A DNA stretch of 64,000 nucleotides from Dokdonella_A sp046347015 (GTDB taxonomy: Bacteria; Pseudomonadota; Gammaproteobacteria; Xanthomonadales; Rhodanobacteraceae). The position numbers and the translations under genes were made by a program. The notes beneath the pieces are model-generated. The model saw only the letters and a program-made list of their open reading frames with translations, was not told the origin of the DNA and made no database searches. Positions 1 to 11,213 of the stretch are shown piece after piece (position 1 is the first letter of the stretch; the number at the start of each line of letters is the position of its first letter). Where the stretch lies: NCBI GenBank assembly GCA_046347015.1, contig JAXMHA010000011.1:38458-102457 (forward strand), given 5' to 3'.

Positions 1-1
1 C

Positions 2-475
2 ATCGGCTTCCATGCCGAGGTGCGCAGCAAGAACCGTGGCGCGACGCTCAGCCGCTTGCTCGCGGATGTCCAGCCGCAGGACCTGATCAAGTATGGCCTG
101 ATCCCCGAGTTCGTCGGCCGGCTGCCGGTGGTCGCGACGCTCGACGAGCTCGACGAGTCCGCGCTGGTCAAGATCCTCACCGAGCCCAAGAACGCGATCA
201 CGCGGCAGTTCAAGCGCCTGTTCGAGATGGAGAACGTCGAGCTGGAGTTCCGGCCGGATGCGCTCGCGGCCGTCGCCCGCAAGGCACTGGCGCGCAAGAC
301 CGGAGCGCGCGGGCTGCGCACCATCCTCGAGCAGGTCCTGCTCGACACGATGTTCGACCTGCCATCGCTCGAGCACGTCAGCAAGGTCGTCGTCGACGAT
401 GCCGTGATCAATGGCCAGGCCGAGCCGTACCTCATCTATCGCGGCAACATCCAGAACCGCGCCGCGTCGGAATAG
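2..475 (+). CDS. clpX: ClpX, ATPase subunit of ClpXP protease (3' end only)
   Basis: C-terminal 157 residues of the AAA+ unfoldase that feeds substrates to ClpP in the cytoplasm. The reading frame is open from base 2, so the gene begins outside the window. Visible signatures are IPEFVGRLPVV, which follows the ATPase core in ClpX, and the sensor-2 segment KTGARGLR, followed by a C-terminal alpha subdomain with the DLPS sequence seen in ClpX tails. It lies 118 bp upstream of lon in the same orientation, the usual clpP-clpX-lon order of Proteobacteria. The identification is firm; nothing can be said about the N-terminal zinc-binding domain. Confidence 0.96.
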   Translation: MGFHAEVRSKNRGATLSRLLADVQPQDLIKYGLIPEFVGRLPVVATLDELDESALVKILTEPKNAITRQFKRLFEMENVELEFRPDALAAVARKALARKTGARGLRTILEQVLLDTMFDLPSLEHVSKVVVDDAVINGQAEPYLIYRGNIQNRAASE

Positions 476-526
476 CCCGGCGGGTGTGACGCTTGCGCCC
501 TTGCAAGCGGAGTGTGAAGTCCCTAC

Positions 527-554
527 TTGACGTCACGGGCGGCGTGGCTACACG
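527..554 (+). promoter_or_regulatory. putative sigma-70-like promoter of lon
   Basis: TTGACG at 527-532 and TACACG at 549-554 are separated by 16 bases in the clpX-lon gap. A start near 561 would make the ATG at 564 almost leaderless and favours translation from 594. No clear sigma-32 box was recognised, although lon is a heat-shock gene in relatives. Seen by eye only. Confidence 0.4.
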
Positions 555-593
555 CTGCCCGCCATGGCTGCCCGTTCACTGACCGGATCGACG

Positions 594-3059
<2,466 letters not shown>

Positions 3060-3483
3060 TCACTTCGGCGCGTACCAGGGCGTCGGTAGCGGAGGATCGG
3101 ACAAGCCCGGCCTCCCGATGGCGCGGGGACGAGCGCGGATGCCAAGTGCCGGGTAACTTGGCATGCCGTCGCCGATCAATTACCTGCGCGGGATACTTGA
3201 GGCGCGGTCGAACGCGGTGGCGCGGTCGATCGCGGCACGGGATTCACACGGCTCGTGCGTTGGATGGACGGCAACCGTTGTCACCGGCTCGAACTCCCTG
3301 AAAGTGTTGTGTTGCGCGGGTTTCCGGGCGCTGGTATAAAGTTCGCGCCGCGATCCAGGCGACACCAGTCCGGGCGATTGCGGGGTAGCGATGCACGACG
3401 GGCAAGTGGGCCGATCGGCCCGGTCGGCGTGTTTCGCCAAGATTCCAAACAAGCGCGATGCTGTTCCCTGAAGGGAGTGACAA
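3060..3483. other. lon-hupB intergenic region
   Basis: A 424-bp gap with no convincing gene on either strand. It holds the probable hupB promoter (3312-3340) and the hupB ribosome-binding site at about 3470-3479. The first 200 bp show no recognisable structure. Confidence 0.6.
3312..3340 (+). promoter_or_regulatory. putative hupB promoter with extended -10
   Basis: TATAAA at 3335-3340 is preceded by TGG, giving an extended -10, and TTGCGC at 3312-3317 sits 17 bases upstream. The predicted transcript would have a leader of about 137 bases before the hupB ATG. The strong -10 in a very G+C-rich gap makes this the most convincing promoter in the window. Confidence 0.55.
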
Positions 3484-3756
3484 ATGAACAAAGCCGATTT
3501 TATTGCTGCCGTTGCCGACGCGGCCGACATGACGAAGGCTGACGCCGACCGTGCCGTCGAAGCAATGTTCAAGGTGGTGAAGAAGGCGTTGAAGTCCGGA
3601 GACAATGTGTCGCTGGTCGGGTTCGGAACGTATCAGGTTCGCAAGCGGGCCGCGCGCACCGGTCGCAATCCGCGCACGGGTGCCACGATCAAGATCAAGG
3701 CGTCGAAGGTTCCGTCGTTCAAGGCCGGCAAGGCCCTCAAGGACGCCGTCAACTGA
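3484..3756 (+). CDS. hupB: HU-beta DNA-binding protein
   Basis: 90-residue nucleoid protein that bends DNA as a dimer. The sequence starts MNKADFIAAVAD, continues with the DNA-binding-arm motif GFGTYQVRKRAARTGRNPRTG, and ends with the typical lysine-rich helix. It is preceded by an excellent ribosome-binding site, GAAGGGAGTG, 4-5 bases before the ATG. The position immediately after lon is the conserved hupB context, which argues for the beta rather than the alpha subunit or IHF. Confidence 0.96.
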   Translation: MNKADFIAAVADAADMTKADADRAVEAMFKVVKKALKSGDNVSLVGFGTYQVRKRAARTGRNPRTGATIKIKASKVPSFKAGKALKDAVN

Positions 3757-3807
3757 GTGATGCACGGGCCGCGCGCGTGGCGCGGCGCGCGAATCGGCGC
3801 ATCATCG

Positions 3808-3882
3808 GGGTGCTTAGCTCAGCGGTAGAGCATCGCCCTTACAAGGCGAGGGTCGGGGGTTCGAAACCCTCAGCACCCACCA
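3808..3882 (+). tRNA. tRNA-Val (anticodon UAC)
   Basis: 75 bases including the encoded CCA. The acceptor stem GGGTGCT pairs with AGCACCC. The D-loop contains AGCGGTAGA, the anticodon arm is TCGCC-CTTACAA-GGCGA with TAC at 3840-3842, and the T-arm holds GGTTCGAAACC. It lies between hupB and ppiD. Confidence 0.96.
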
Positions 3883-4054
3883 GCTTCCCGGTGATGTGTC
3901 GATTCGGGTTCGCGGTGATGCCCGGGACGGAAGTCGCGGGCGCAACTTCACCGCTCGATCGAGGTCGAAGGGGCGCCGGCAAGGCGCCCTTGTCGTTTGC
4001 GGAACGCAGCCACGATGATCGTGGCGGTAGTCGAGAGATCCCGGGGTAGTCGCG

Positions 4055-5974
4055 ATGCTGCAGATCCTGCGTGAAAAGAAGTCCGGCCTGTTCGTCAAGA
4101 TCGTGCTCGGCGTGATCGTCATCGGATTCTCGTTCTTCGGCATCGAGTCGTATTTCGTCATGCGGACGGATACCGACGTCGCGACGGTCGGCAAGGAGAA
4201 GATCACGCAAGACGCATTCCGCGAGCAGTTCTCCCAGTACCGGCAACGCATGATGCAGATCATGGGCAAGGCCTTCGACGGGAGCCTCCTCGAGAAGCCC
4301 GAGATCCGGCGCCAGGTGCTGAACCACCTGATCGACCAGACGCTGGTCCTGCAGGCCAGCGACAAGCTCGGCATGGTCGTGCCCGATGCGGCCGTGCGTG
4401 CCGAGATCCTGCAGATTCCGGCCTTCGTCAAGGACGGCAAGTTCGACGCGGACCAGTACCGGATGATGCTGACCTCGCAAGGCATGACGCCGCAGTCGTT
4501 CGAGGACCGCGTGCGCCACGACATCGCCACGCGCGCCTTGCCGCAGCAGATCGGCGATACGACGCTGGTGACCGATGCCGAGGTCGACGCATGGTTGCGC
4601 CTGAATGGTCAGCACCGCGATTTTCGTTACATCGAGTTGCCCAAGCCCGCCACGCCGGACGAACAGGTCACCGACGACCAGTTGCAGGCGTACTACAAGG
4701 CGCATCCGGATGACTTCGTGATTCCGCAGCGCGTCTCGCTCGACTACATCGAGCTCGACGGAGCCAATCTCGCGGTTGCCGCGAAACCGACCGACGCCGA
4801 CCTGCAGCAGCGCTACGAAAAGGAAAAGTCGCGCTTCGTCAGCCCCGAGCAACGGCTCGCCTCGCACATCCTGATCAAGGTCGAAGGCAAGGGGACTCCG
4901 GAGGAACAGAAGGCGGCGCTGGCCAAGGCCGAGGAAATCGACAAGGAAGCGAAGGCGCCGGGCGCGGATTTCGCGGCGCTGGCGAAAAAATACTCCGACG
5001 ACCTGGGTTCGAAAAACCAGGGCGGCGATCTCGGCTGGCTCGAGAAGGGGACCACGAACGAGGCTTTCGACTCGGCATTGTTTGCCCTGAAGAAAGGCGA
5101 AATCTCCGCTCCGGTACAGTCACCCGAGGGCTATCACATCATCGACCTGCGCGACATCCGCCCGGGACACACGCGGTCGTTCGCGGAAGTGAAGGACCAG
5201 TTGACGAAGGAGTACGACGACTCCGAACGCGACCGCAAGTACAGCGAAGTATCGGGCCGCCTGACCGACCTGACCTACCAGGACCCCGGAACGCTCGAGC
5301 CGGCAGCCAAGGCCTTGGACCTGACGGTCAAGAAAACCCCACTGTTCACGCGGCAGGGCGGCGAGGGCATTGCCGCGAATCCCGCGGTGATCAAGGCGGC
5401 GTTTTCCGACAACGTGCTGGTCCAGGGCAACAATTCCGATCCGATCGAGCTTGGCCCGGACCACATCGTCGTGGTCCGCGTCGACCAGCACAAGCCGAAG
5501 GAGCCGAAACCCTTCGACACGGTGCGCGACCAGATCCGCACCCGCATCATCGGCGAGCGGACCGCGAAGGCGGCGAAGGAACGCGCCGACGCGCTGTTCG
5601 CCGAACTCGGCAAGGGCACGACCCTCGACGCACTCGCGAGCCGCGAGAAGCTCACCGTCGAGTCGAAGACGGACATTGGGCGCACCGGATCCGATGTCGA
5701 CAACGCCTTGGTGGCTGCCGTGTTCACGATGCCGAAACCGGAAGGATCGACTCCGGACTTGAAGGCAGTCGAACTCGGTGGCGACCGCTACGCGCTGGTG
5801 CAACTCGACAAGGTGACCGACGCTGACGTCGCCAAGGTCGACGCGCGTATCCGCGAAGCGGCCCGCAACTCGCTGGCCCAAGGCATTGCCGCTTCCATCA
5901 CGCAGCAATTCGTCGATGCACTGCGCAGCGGGACCGAAGTCAAGATCAACGAAGACCAGTTGAACAGCCTGTAA
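4055..5974 (+). CDS. ppiD: PpiD-like periplasmic peptidyl-prolyl isomerase/chaperone
   Basis: 639-residue inner-membrane-anchored folding factor acting on proteins as they leave the Sec translocon. One N-terminal transmembrane segment (about residues 12-34, GLFVKIVLGVIVIGFSFFGI) is followed by a SurA-like N-terminal chaperone region, a single parvulin domain at about 265-365 (ASHILIK ... YSDD ... GGDLGW ... GYHIIDL) and a long C-terminal helical region. Length matches E. coli PpiD (about 620). Whether this parvulin domain is catalytically active cannot be judged from sequence; the E. coli domain is reported to be inactive. Start chosen at the ATG giving a short cytoplasmic tail before the membrane anchor. 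Confidence 0.93.
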   Translation: MLQILREKKSGLFVKIVLGVIVIGFSFFGIESYFVMRTDTDVATVGKEKITQDAFREQFSQYRQRMMQIMGKAFDGSLLEKPEIRRQVLNHLIDQTLVLQASDKLGMVVPDAAVRAEILQIPAFVKDGKFDADQYRMMLTSQGMTPQSFEDRVRHDIATRALPQQIGDTTLVTDAEVDAWLRLNGQHRDFRYIELPKPATPDEQVTDDQLQAYYKAHPDDFVIPQRVSLDYIELDGANLAVAAKPTDADLQQRYEKEKSRFVSPEQRLASHILIKVEGKGTPEEQKAALAKAEEIDKEAKAPGADFAALAKKYSDDLGSKNQGGDLGWLEKGTTNEAFDSALFALKKGEISAPVQSPEGYHIIDLRDIRPGHTRSFAEVKDQLTKEYDDSERDRKYSEVSGRLTDLTYQDPGTLEPAAKALDLTVKKTPLFTRQGGEGIAANPAVIKAAFSDNVLVQGNNSDPIELGPDHIVVVRVDQHKPKEPKPFDTVRDQIRTRIIGERTAKAAKERADALFAELGKGTTLDALASREKLTVESKTDIGRTGSDVDNALVAAVFTMPKPEGSTPDLKAVELGGDRYALVQLDKVTDADVAKVDARIREAARNSLAQGIAASITQQFVDALRSGTEVKINEDQLNSL

Positions 5975-6056
5975 AGGGTCCCGTGCGGCGGGGATGCCGC
6001 TGGTGGCACCAGTCTTGTGGTTGCGACAGGCTGGGAGCCGAGCCGGGTGGCCGCCC

Positions 6057-6842
6057 TCAGTCCAACCCGGTCATGCCGAGCGTGCTGTAGCCGGCGTCGA
6101 CGTAGGTGACCTCGCCGGTGATGCCGGATGCCAGGTCCGAACACAGGAACGCGGCGGCGTTGCCGACTTCATCGATCGTCACGCTGCGGCGCAACGGCGC
6201 GTTGTGTTCGACGTGCTCGAGCATCTTGCGGAAGTTCGCGATGCCGGCGGCGGCGAGCGTCTTGATCGGTCCGGCCGAGATCGCATTGACGCGCGTGCCT
6301 TCGGGGCCGAGGTTGTACGCGAGGTAGCGCACGTTGGCTTCGAGGCTGGCTTTCGCGAGGCCCATCACGTTGTAGTTCGCCAAAGCGCGCAACGCACCGA
6401 GGTAGGTCAGCGTCAGGATCGCGCCGTTGCGGCCGCGCATCAGCGGGCGCGCGGCCTTGGCGAGCGCGGCGAGGCTGTAGCTCGAGATGTCGTGCGCGGT
6501 CGCGAAGCTGGCGCGCGTCAGTCCTTCGAGGAATTCGCCCTGCAGCGCCTCGCGCGGCGCGAAGCCGATGGAATGGACAAGGATGTCGAGTCCGTCCCAG
6601 GCGCGGCCAAGGTCGGCGAACAGCGCGGCGATCTCGTCGTCGCGCGTGACGTCGCATTTCAGCACCAGGTTCGAGCCGAACGTCGTCGCGGCTTCTTCGA
6701 CCCGATCCTTCAACTTGTCGTCGACATAGGTGAAGGCCAGTTGGGCGCCCTCGCGGTGCATCGCGTTGGCAATGCCCCACGCGATCGACCGGTGGCTGAG
6801 GATGCCCGTGATCAGGGCGCGCTTGCCGTGCAGGAATCCCAT
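6057..6842 (-). CDS. fabI: enoyl-[acyl-carrier-protein] reductase FabI
   Basis: 261-residue cytoplasmic enzyme that reduces trans-2-enoyl-ACP with NADH in the last step of each fatty-acid elongation cycle. It has the atypical SDR architecture of FabI: the nucleotide-binding segment ITGILSHRSIAWGIA, the catalytic pair Y157 and K164 in YNVMGLAK with the additional Y147, and the substrate-binding loop following SAGPIKTLAA. Being FabI rather than FabV, it belongs to the triclosan-sensitive family. It is convergent with ppiD across an 82-bp gap. Confidence 0.96.
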   Translation of the reverse strand: MGFLHGKRALITGILSHRSIAWGIANAMHREGAQLAFTYVDDKLKDRVEEAATTFGSNLVLKCDVTRDDEIAALFADLGRAWDGLDILVHSIGFAPREALQGEFLEGLTRASFATAHDISSYSLAALAKAARPLMRGRNGAILTLTYLGALRALANYNVMGLAKASLEANVRYLAYNLGPEGTRVNAISAGPIKTLAAAGIANFRKMLEHVEHNAPLRRSVTIDEVGNAAAFLCSDLASGITGEVTYVDAGYSTLGMTGLD

Positions 6843-6936
6843 GCCGTATCCCCTTGTGGGTCTGCTGGTCGAATGCCCCGCTACTGGCGTTCCAGCGTGG
6901 CCATTGCGCCGGGCAGTGCTGGCGCCGTTCCAACGG

Positions 6937-8298
6937 TCAGGAATTGCCCGGAACGCGCAGAGTGTCGCCCGGACGCAGCCGATCCGGCTTCACGCCGGGG
7001 TTCAGGCGCTGCAACCGCGCGACCGGAACATGATAGCGCCGCGCGATGCCGCTCAGCGTGTCGCCACCGCGGATGACATGGGTCCGCGTGGCGGCATCCG
7101 ACTTGCCGGGTGGTGAACCCGCCGCGGGGTCGGTGCCGGCATCGTCGGCTCCCGGCAGCAGCAGCATCTGGTCGCTGTCGAGCGACGCGTCGATGTCGAG
7201 GCCATTCGCCGTCGCCAGCAGTTCGGCCGGGAACCCGGTACTGGCCGCGGCCGCCGCAAGAGTGTCGGCATGGCGGATCCGCTGCAGGCGCCAGTCCGCC
7301 CACCACGCTTGCGGAATCTCCGCCGAATCGTCCTCGAACCGTTGCACGCGCGTGGCGGGCAGCCACAGTACCGGGGCATTCCCGCGCATCGCCATCGACC
7401 GCCATGCGGCGTTGTAGCGGCGCAGGGTGTCGATGTCGACGCCGGACAGTCGCGCGGCCAGGCGCAGGTCCATTGCTCCCGGAAGGGCGACTTTGACGAG
7501 GTGATCGTCATCGCTCGGCTCGGGCAGGCGGGTGTCGAAACGCCCGGGATCGGCAACGATGCAGGACAACGCCAGCAGCCTCGCGAAATGGTCGCGCGTG
7601 TTGAGGTCATGGTCGACCACGCGCGACTCCTTCGCATCCAGCGGGCCCGGTTCGCGGTCACCGAGCAGTTTCCGGGCCCGGTACTCGCCACCGTTGTAGG
7701 CCACGTCGGCCAAGCGCCAATCGCCGAATTGTTCGTGATAGCGCGCGATGAGGCCGAGGGCCGCCCTGGTCGACGCGCCCGGATCGAGGCGCTCGTCGTA
7801 GTCACGGGTCACGGTGGCGCCCGCCGCACGCGCCGTCGCGCCCATCAACTGCCACATTCCCGCCGCATCGTCCCGGTGGCCGGGAAGGGGCCGATAGTCA
7901 CTCTCGACGAAAGGCAGCATGGCGAACTCGCCGGGAAGGTCGAGGCGCACGATTTCGTCCGTGACCAGCAGCAGGAACGGCATCGCGTCGTCAAGGGTCG
8001 TCGCGAATCGTTGCGGAGAGGCGGTGTAGCGATGCGCCCATCGCAGCACCGATGGGCCGCCATTGCAGGGGTCGAACACGAAACGTTCGCGAAGGCGCGG
8101 CCACGGCGACTCCGGGTGGCTGCGTGGTTCGGTGATCGTGGTTGCCGGTGGGGCCGGTGGTTCCGGCGCTGCCGGCTGGGCCGTGGCCGGCACCTCCGGC
8201 GCCGGAGCCGGGAGCGGTTGCGTCGGCTGCAGCGCGCAGCCGGCCGACAGCATGGCGAGCAGCGCGGCGCCGAGCAGGCGTTGGCGCGGCGCCGTCAC
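6937..8298 (-). CDS. mltD: MltD-like membrane-bound lytic murein transglycosylase with LysM
   Basis: 453-residue predicted lipoprotein that cleaves peptidoglycan glycan strands. A signal peptide ends in the lipobox LSAGC (Cys21), followed by a Pro/Ala-rich linker, a lysozyme-like SLT domain with the catalytic glutamate E132 in LPFVESDYRP and the family motif YNGG, and a C-terminal LysM domain (HVIRGGDTLSGIARRY ... LNPG ... LRPGDTLRV). Only one clear LysM is visible, while several MltD proteins have two; a degenerate LysM-like segment (IRHADTLAAAAASTG) precedes it. The start is GTG at 8298, overlapping the gloB stop in GTGA, so the two are translationally coupled, as gloB-mltD neighbours are in E. 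coli. Confidence 0.9.
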   Translation of the reverse strand: MTAPRQRLLGAALLAMLSAGCALQPTQPLPAPAPEVPATAQPAAPEPPAPPATTITEPRSHPESPWPRLRERFVFDPCNGGPSVLRWAHRYTASPQRFATTLDDAMPFLLLVTDEIVRLDLPGEFAMLPFVESDYRPLPGHRDDAAGMWQLMGATARAAGATVTRDYDERLDPGASTRAALGLIARYHEQFGDWRLADVAYNGGEYRARKLLGDREPGPLDAKESRVVDHDLNTRDHFARLLALSCIVADPGRFDTRLPEPSDDDHLVKVALPGAMDLRLAARLSGVDIDTLRRYNAAWRSMAMRGNAPVLWLPATRVQRFEDDSAEIPQAWWADWRLQRIRHADTLAAAAASTGFPAELLATANGLDIDASLDSDQMLLLPGADDAGTDPAAGSPPGKSDAATRTHVIRGGDTLSGIARRYHVPVARLQRLNPGVKPDRLRPGDTLRVPGNS

Positions 8299-9074
8299 GA
8301 CGGCGGCGCCCGGAACTGGTCCTTCCGCCGCCGCAGTTCGGCAAAGCGGGACGTGCGTCCACCCGGCATTCCCGGCGCCGAGCGGATTTCATCGGCATCG
8401 ACGCGCAGGAATGGATTGCACGCCAACTCGCTCGCCAGCCGGACGGGCAGCGTTGGCTGGCCGGCATCGCGGCTTCGACGGGCTTCCTTCGCGCGCTCCC
8501 GGAGAGCTTCGTTTCCCGGTTCGACCGTCAACGCAAATGCACAGTTGGCGAGGGTGTACTCGTGGCCGCAACAGACCCGGGTTTCGGCCGGCAGCTCCGC
8601 GAGCCGGTCGAGGGACGCCAGCATTTGCGCCGCGTCGCCCTCGAACATCCGCCCGCAGCCGACGCTGAACAGCGTGTCGCCGCAGAAGAGGAAGCCATGG
8701 CCATGGTAGGCGACGTGGCTCGACGTGTGTCCGGGCACGGCGATGACGTCGAAGCCAATCCGGGGCGCATCGAGTTCCACGCGCTCGCCATCGCCAACCC
8801 GGCACGTCGCAGCCGGAATGCGATCATCATCCGGCGCAAGGACCGGGATCCGGCCATGATCGGACAATTCGGCGGCACCGCCACTGTGGTCGGCATGGTG
8901 ATGCGTCACCAGGATCGCACGCAGCCGCCAGCCTTCCTTGTCGAGCCGTGTCTTCACTGGCCGCGCGTCACCCGGATCGACCGCGACCGCATCGCCGGCT
9001 TCGTCCGCAAGCACCCAGATGTAGTTGTCGGCGAAGGCGGGCACGGCGCGGAGTTCGAGGGCAGGGGCAGGCAT
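8295..9074 (-). CDS. gloB: hydroxyacylglutathione hydrolase (glyoxalase II)
   Basis: 259-residue metallo-beta-lactamase-fold enzyme that hydrolyses S-D-lactoylglutathione in methylglyoxal detoxification. The binuclear metal site THHHADH is at residues 57-63 (H58, H60, D62, H63), with further ligands in GHTSSH, FCGDTLF and CCGHEYT. A C-terminal glutathione-binding segment with NPFLR and basic residues is present. ATG 9074 is chosen by homology with the family N-terminus (LxxVPAFxDNYIW); an in-frame start further upstream would add 53 residues of unlikely composition. Confidence 0.95.
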   Translation of the reverse strand: MPAPALELRAVPAFADNYIWVLADEAGDAVAVDPGDARPVKTRLDKEGWRLRAILVTHHHADHSGGAAELSDHGRIPVLAPDDDRIPAATCRVGDGERVELDAPRIGFDVIAVPGHTSSHVAYHGHGFLFCGDTLFSVGCGRMFEGDAAQMLASLDRLAELPAETRVCCGHEYTLANCAFALTVEPGNEALRERAKEARRSRDAGQPTLPVRLASELACNPFLRVDADEIRSAPGMPGGRTSRFAELRRRKDQFRAPPS

Positions 9075-9284
9075 GAGGCGCGGACTATAGCCAGCAACCG
9101 CCGTCGCGAACGTTAAACCGGCATTATGCGAAGCTGCTGTTTGCCTCGGCGCCGCGGATCCGGCCCAAGCGAGCGGTGGGTCGTCGTGGAACGGCGGTGG
9201 TCGGAAACGCCTTGACCCGGGATCCGGTGTCATCGCGCGAAGGCGCTGTTAGACTTCCCGCGCTTGGGGCCTGCGGGTCCGCGC

Positions 9285-9995
9285 ATGAGTGAAGTTTCGA
9301 CCAAGCTGTTTCGCACCCCGGAACTGCTCGCACTGCAGCGCGAGGAGCAGGCCATCGTGTCCGCCCATGCCACCCGCCAGCCAGCGGGGCGAGGCCTGCT
9401 GCTGCGCGTCGATGGCGACGACGGCCAGCCGGTGCCGGACCTGGGCGGGCTTGCAGCCGTCATTGCCCACGTCGACGGGACCCGGATCGGCGGAGACGTC
9501 GTTTGCCGGCCGGACATGCTGCCTTGGGAGGACGACGCGTTCCAGCTCGTTGCCGTGCTGCACGCAGGCGACGTACTGCCCGACCGCCGGGAGGTGCTCG
9601 ACGAGCTGGTCCGCATCGTCGCACCCGGCGGGTTGCTGATCTGGTTCGGGTTCAACGCATGGAGTCCGTGGATGATCTGGCTGGGATGGCAAACCCGTGG
9701 CAGCGGCTGCGTTCCACACCCGCAGTCCGCCGACTCGATGCTGCGCCGGCTGCTCCGCCAGCGCCTCACCCCGGTCGGCACCGAATACCTCGGTGGCTGC
9801 TGGCCACGCGCCCACGGGGAGGAGCGATACCGCCGCGGCGCGTCGGCCGCGTTGGCGCGCCTGTACGGCGCCTATGGGTTCATCGTCCGCAAGCAGCGGG
9901 CCATGCTGATCACGCTACCCGTCCGACGGGCCCCACAGGCGGTCGTGATCCAACCCCATCTCGCGATGTCGAGCCAGCGGGTCCGTGCCGGTTGA
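9285..9995 (+). CDS. YafS-like SAM-dependent methyltransferase-family protein
   Basis: 236 residues, a degenerate class I methyltransferase of the type found between gloB and rnhA in E. coli (yafS). The core reads DMLPWEDDAFQLVAVLHAGD and later IVAPGGLLIWFGFNAWS, matching motifs after the SAM-binding loop, but the canonical glycine-rich E/DxGxGxG is not evident, so catalytic activity is uncertain. It is divergent from gloB, and its stop overlaps the rnhA start by one base (TGATG), so it heads an operon with rnhA and dnaQ. ATG 9285 is chosen over 9264 because MSEVSTKLF resembles a normal N-terminus. Confidence 0.7.
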   Translation: MSEVSTKLFRTPELLALQREEQAIVSAHATRQPAGRGLLLRVDGDDGQPVPDLGGLAAVIAHVDGTRIGGDVVCRPDMLPWEDDAFQLVAVLHAGDVLPDRREVLDELVRIVAPGGLLIWFGFNAWSPWMIWLGWQTRGSGCVPHPQSADSMLRRLLRQRLTPVGTEYLGGCWPRAHGEERYRRGASAALARLYGAYGFIVRKQRAMLITLPVRRAPQAVVIQPHLAMSSQRVRAG

Positions 9996-10465
9996 TGGCA
10001 CGCGCCGGGGACACGGTCGAGCTGTTCACCGATGGCGCCTGCCTCGGCAATCCGGGGCCCGGCGGCTGGGCGGCGTTGCTGCGCAGCGGCCGGCACGAGC
10101 GGCAAATGAGCGGGGGAGAACCGCAGACGACCAACAACCGGATGGAGCTGATGGCCGCAATATCCGCGCTCGAAGTCCTGAAGCGTCCGTGTTCGGTTTC
10201 CCTCACCACCGATTCGCAGTACGTCAAGCGCGGCGTCGAGGAATGGCTTTCGCGCTGGCGCGCCAATGGCTGGCGAACGGCTGATCGCAAGCCGGTCAAG
10301 AATCGCGATCTCTGGGAACGGCTCGATTCTGCGCTCGAACGCCACGACGTCCGCTGGCACTGGGTCAAGGGACACAATGGCCACGTCGAGAACGAGCGCG
10401 TCGACGAGCTGGCGCGTGCGGCGGCCGAAGCGGCGCGGTCCGAGCCCGGAGCGTTCGCGCCATGA
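9995..10465 (+). CDS. rnhA: ribonuclease HI
   Basis: 156-residue endonuclease that removes RNA from RNA-DNA hybrids. All active-site residues are visible: D13 (LFTDGACLGNPGPGGW), E51 (NNRMELMA), D73 (TTDSQYV) and D137 (ERVDELA), with H127 in the KGHNGH loop. Length matches E. coli RNase HI (155). It starts on the last base of the upstream stop codon and its own stop overlaps the dnaQ ATG (ATGA), so the three genes are almost certainly co-translated. Confidence 0.97.
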   Translation: MARAGDTVELFTDGACLGNPGPGGWAALLRSGRHERQMSGGEPQTTNNRMELMAAISALEVLKRPCSVSLTTDSQYVKRGVEEWLSRWRANGWRTADRKPVKNRDLWERLDSALERHDVRWHWVKGHNGHVENERVDELARAAAEAARSEPGAFAP

Positions 10466-11199
10466 GGCAAGTGGTGCTCGACACGGAAACCACCGGCCTC
10501 GAGGTCGAGCGCGGACACCGGTTGATCGAAATCGGCTGCGTCGAGCTGTGCGAGCGCGGCATCACGGGCAACACCTTCCACACCTACGTCAATCCGGGGC
10601 GCCCGATCGACGAAGGGGCCCGGGCGATCACCGGCATCAGCGATGAGTTCCTGCTCGACAAACCCCGTTTCGCGGACATCGCGGAGCGGTTCGTCGCGTT
10701 CATCGATGGCGCAGAGATCATCGCGCACAACGCAGAGTTCGATGTCGGGTTCATCGACGCGGAATTCGCCCTCGCGAACGCCGCGTACGGGCGCATCGAA
10801 GACCACGCCACGGTGCTCGATACGCTGGCGTTGGCCCGTGAAAAGTATCCGGGCCAGCCCAACAGCCTCAATGCACTGTGCCGCCGGCTCGGCGTCGACA
10901 ACAGCCAGCGGGAGCTGCATGGCGCGCTGCTGGACGCGCAGTTGCTCGCGGAAGTCTATCTCGCGATGACCGCCGGGCAGGGAAGCCTCGCCTTCGCGGA
11001 TTCGCAGGGGAGTGGGAGCACCACGGCCCGCCGTCCCGCCAGCGTCGTGGCGTCCCGCCCCCTCGTCGTTCGAGCGTCCGCGGCCGAACATGCGGCGCAT
11101 GAGCAGCGCCTGCGCGCGATCCAGCAGGTGTCCGGAGGTCAATGTGTCTGGACGCGGCTGGGCCTGGATGGAGCGGGGGACGATGCGGGGACCGCCTGA
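10462..11199 (+). CDS. dnaQ: DNA polymerase III epsilon subunit (3'-5' proofreading exonuclease)
   Basis: 245-residue DEDDh exonuclease of the replicative polymerase core. Exo I is VVLDTETTGL (D7, E9), Exo II AHNAEFDVGF, Exo III HGALLDAQLLAEVY. Residues after about 190 form a Gly/Ser-rich linker and a short C-terminal segment, as expected for the part that binds the alpha subunit. Coupled to rnhA by an ATGA overlap. In E. coli rnhA and dnaQ are divergent neighbours, whereas here they are co-directional. Confidence 0.95.
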   Translation: MRQVVLDTETTGLEVERGHRLIEIGCVELCERGITGNTFHTYVNPGRPIDEGARAITGISDEFLLDKPRFADIAERFVAFIDGAEIIAHNAEFDVGFIDAEFALANAAYGRIEDHATVLDTLALAREKYPGQPNSLNALCRRLGVDNSQRELHGALLDAQLLAEVYLAMTAGQGSLAFADSQGSGSTTARRPASVVASRPLVVRASAAEHAAHEQRLRAIQQVSGGQCVWTRLGLDGAGDDAGTA

Positions 11200-11213
11200 G
11201 CGGCGGCAACACG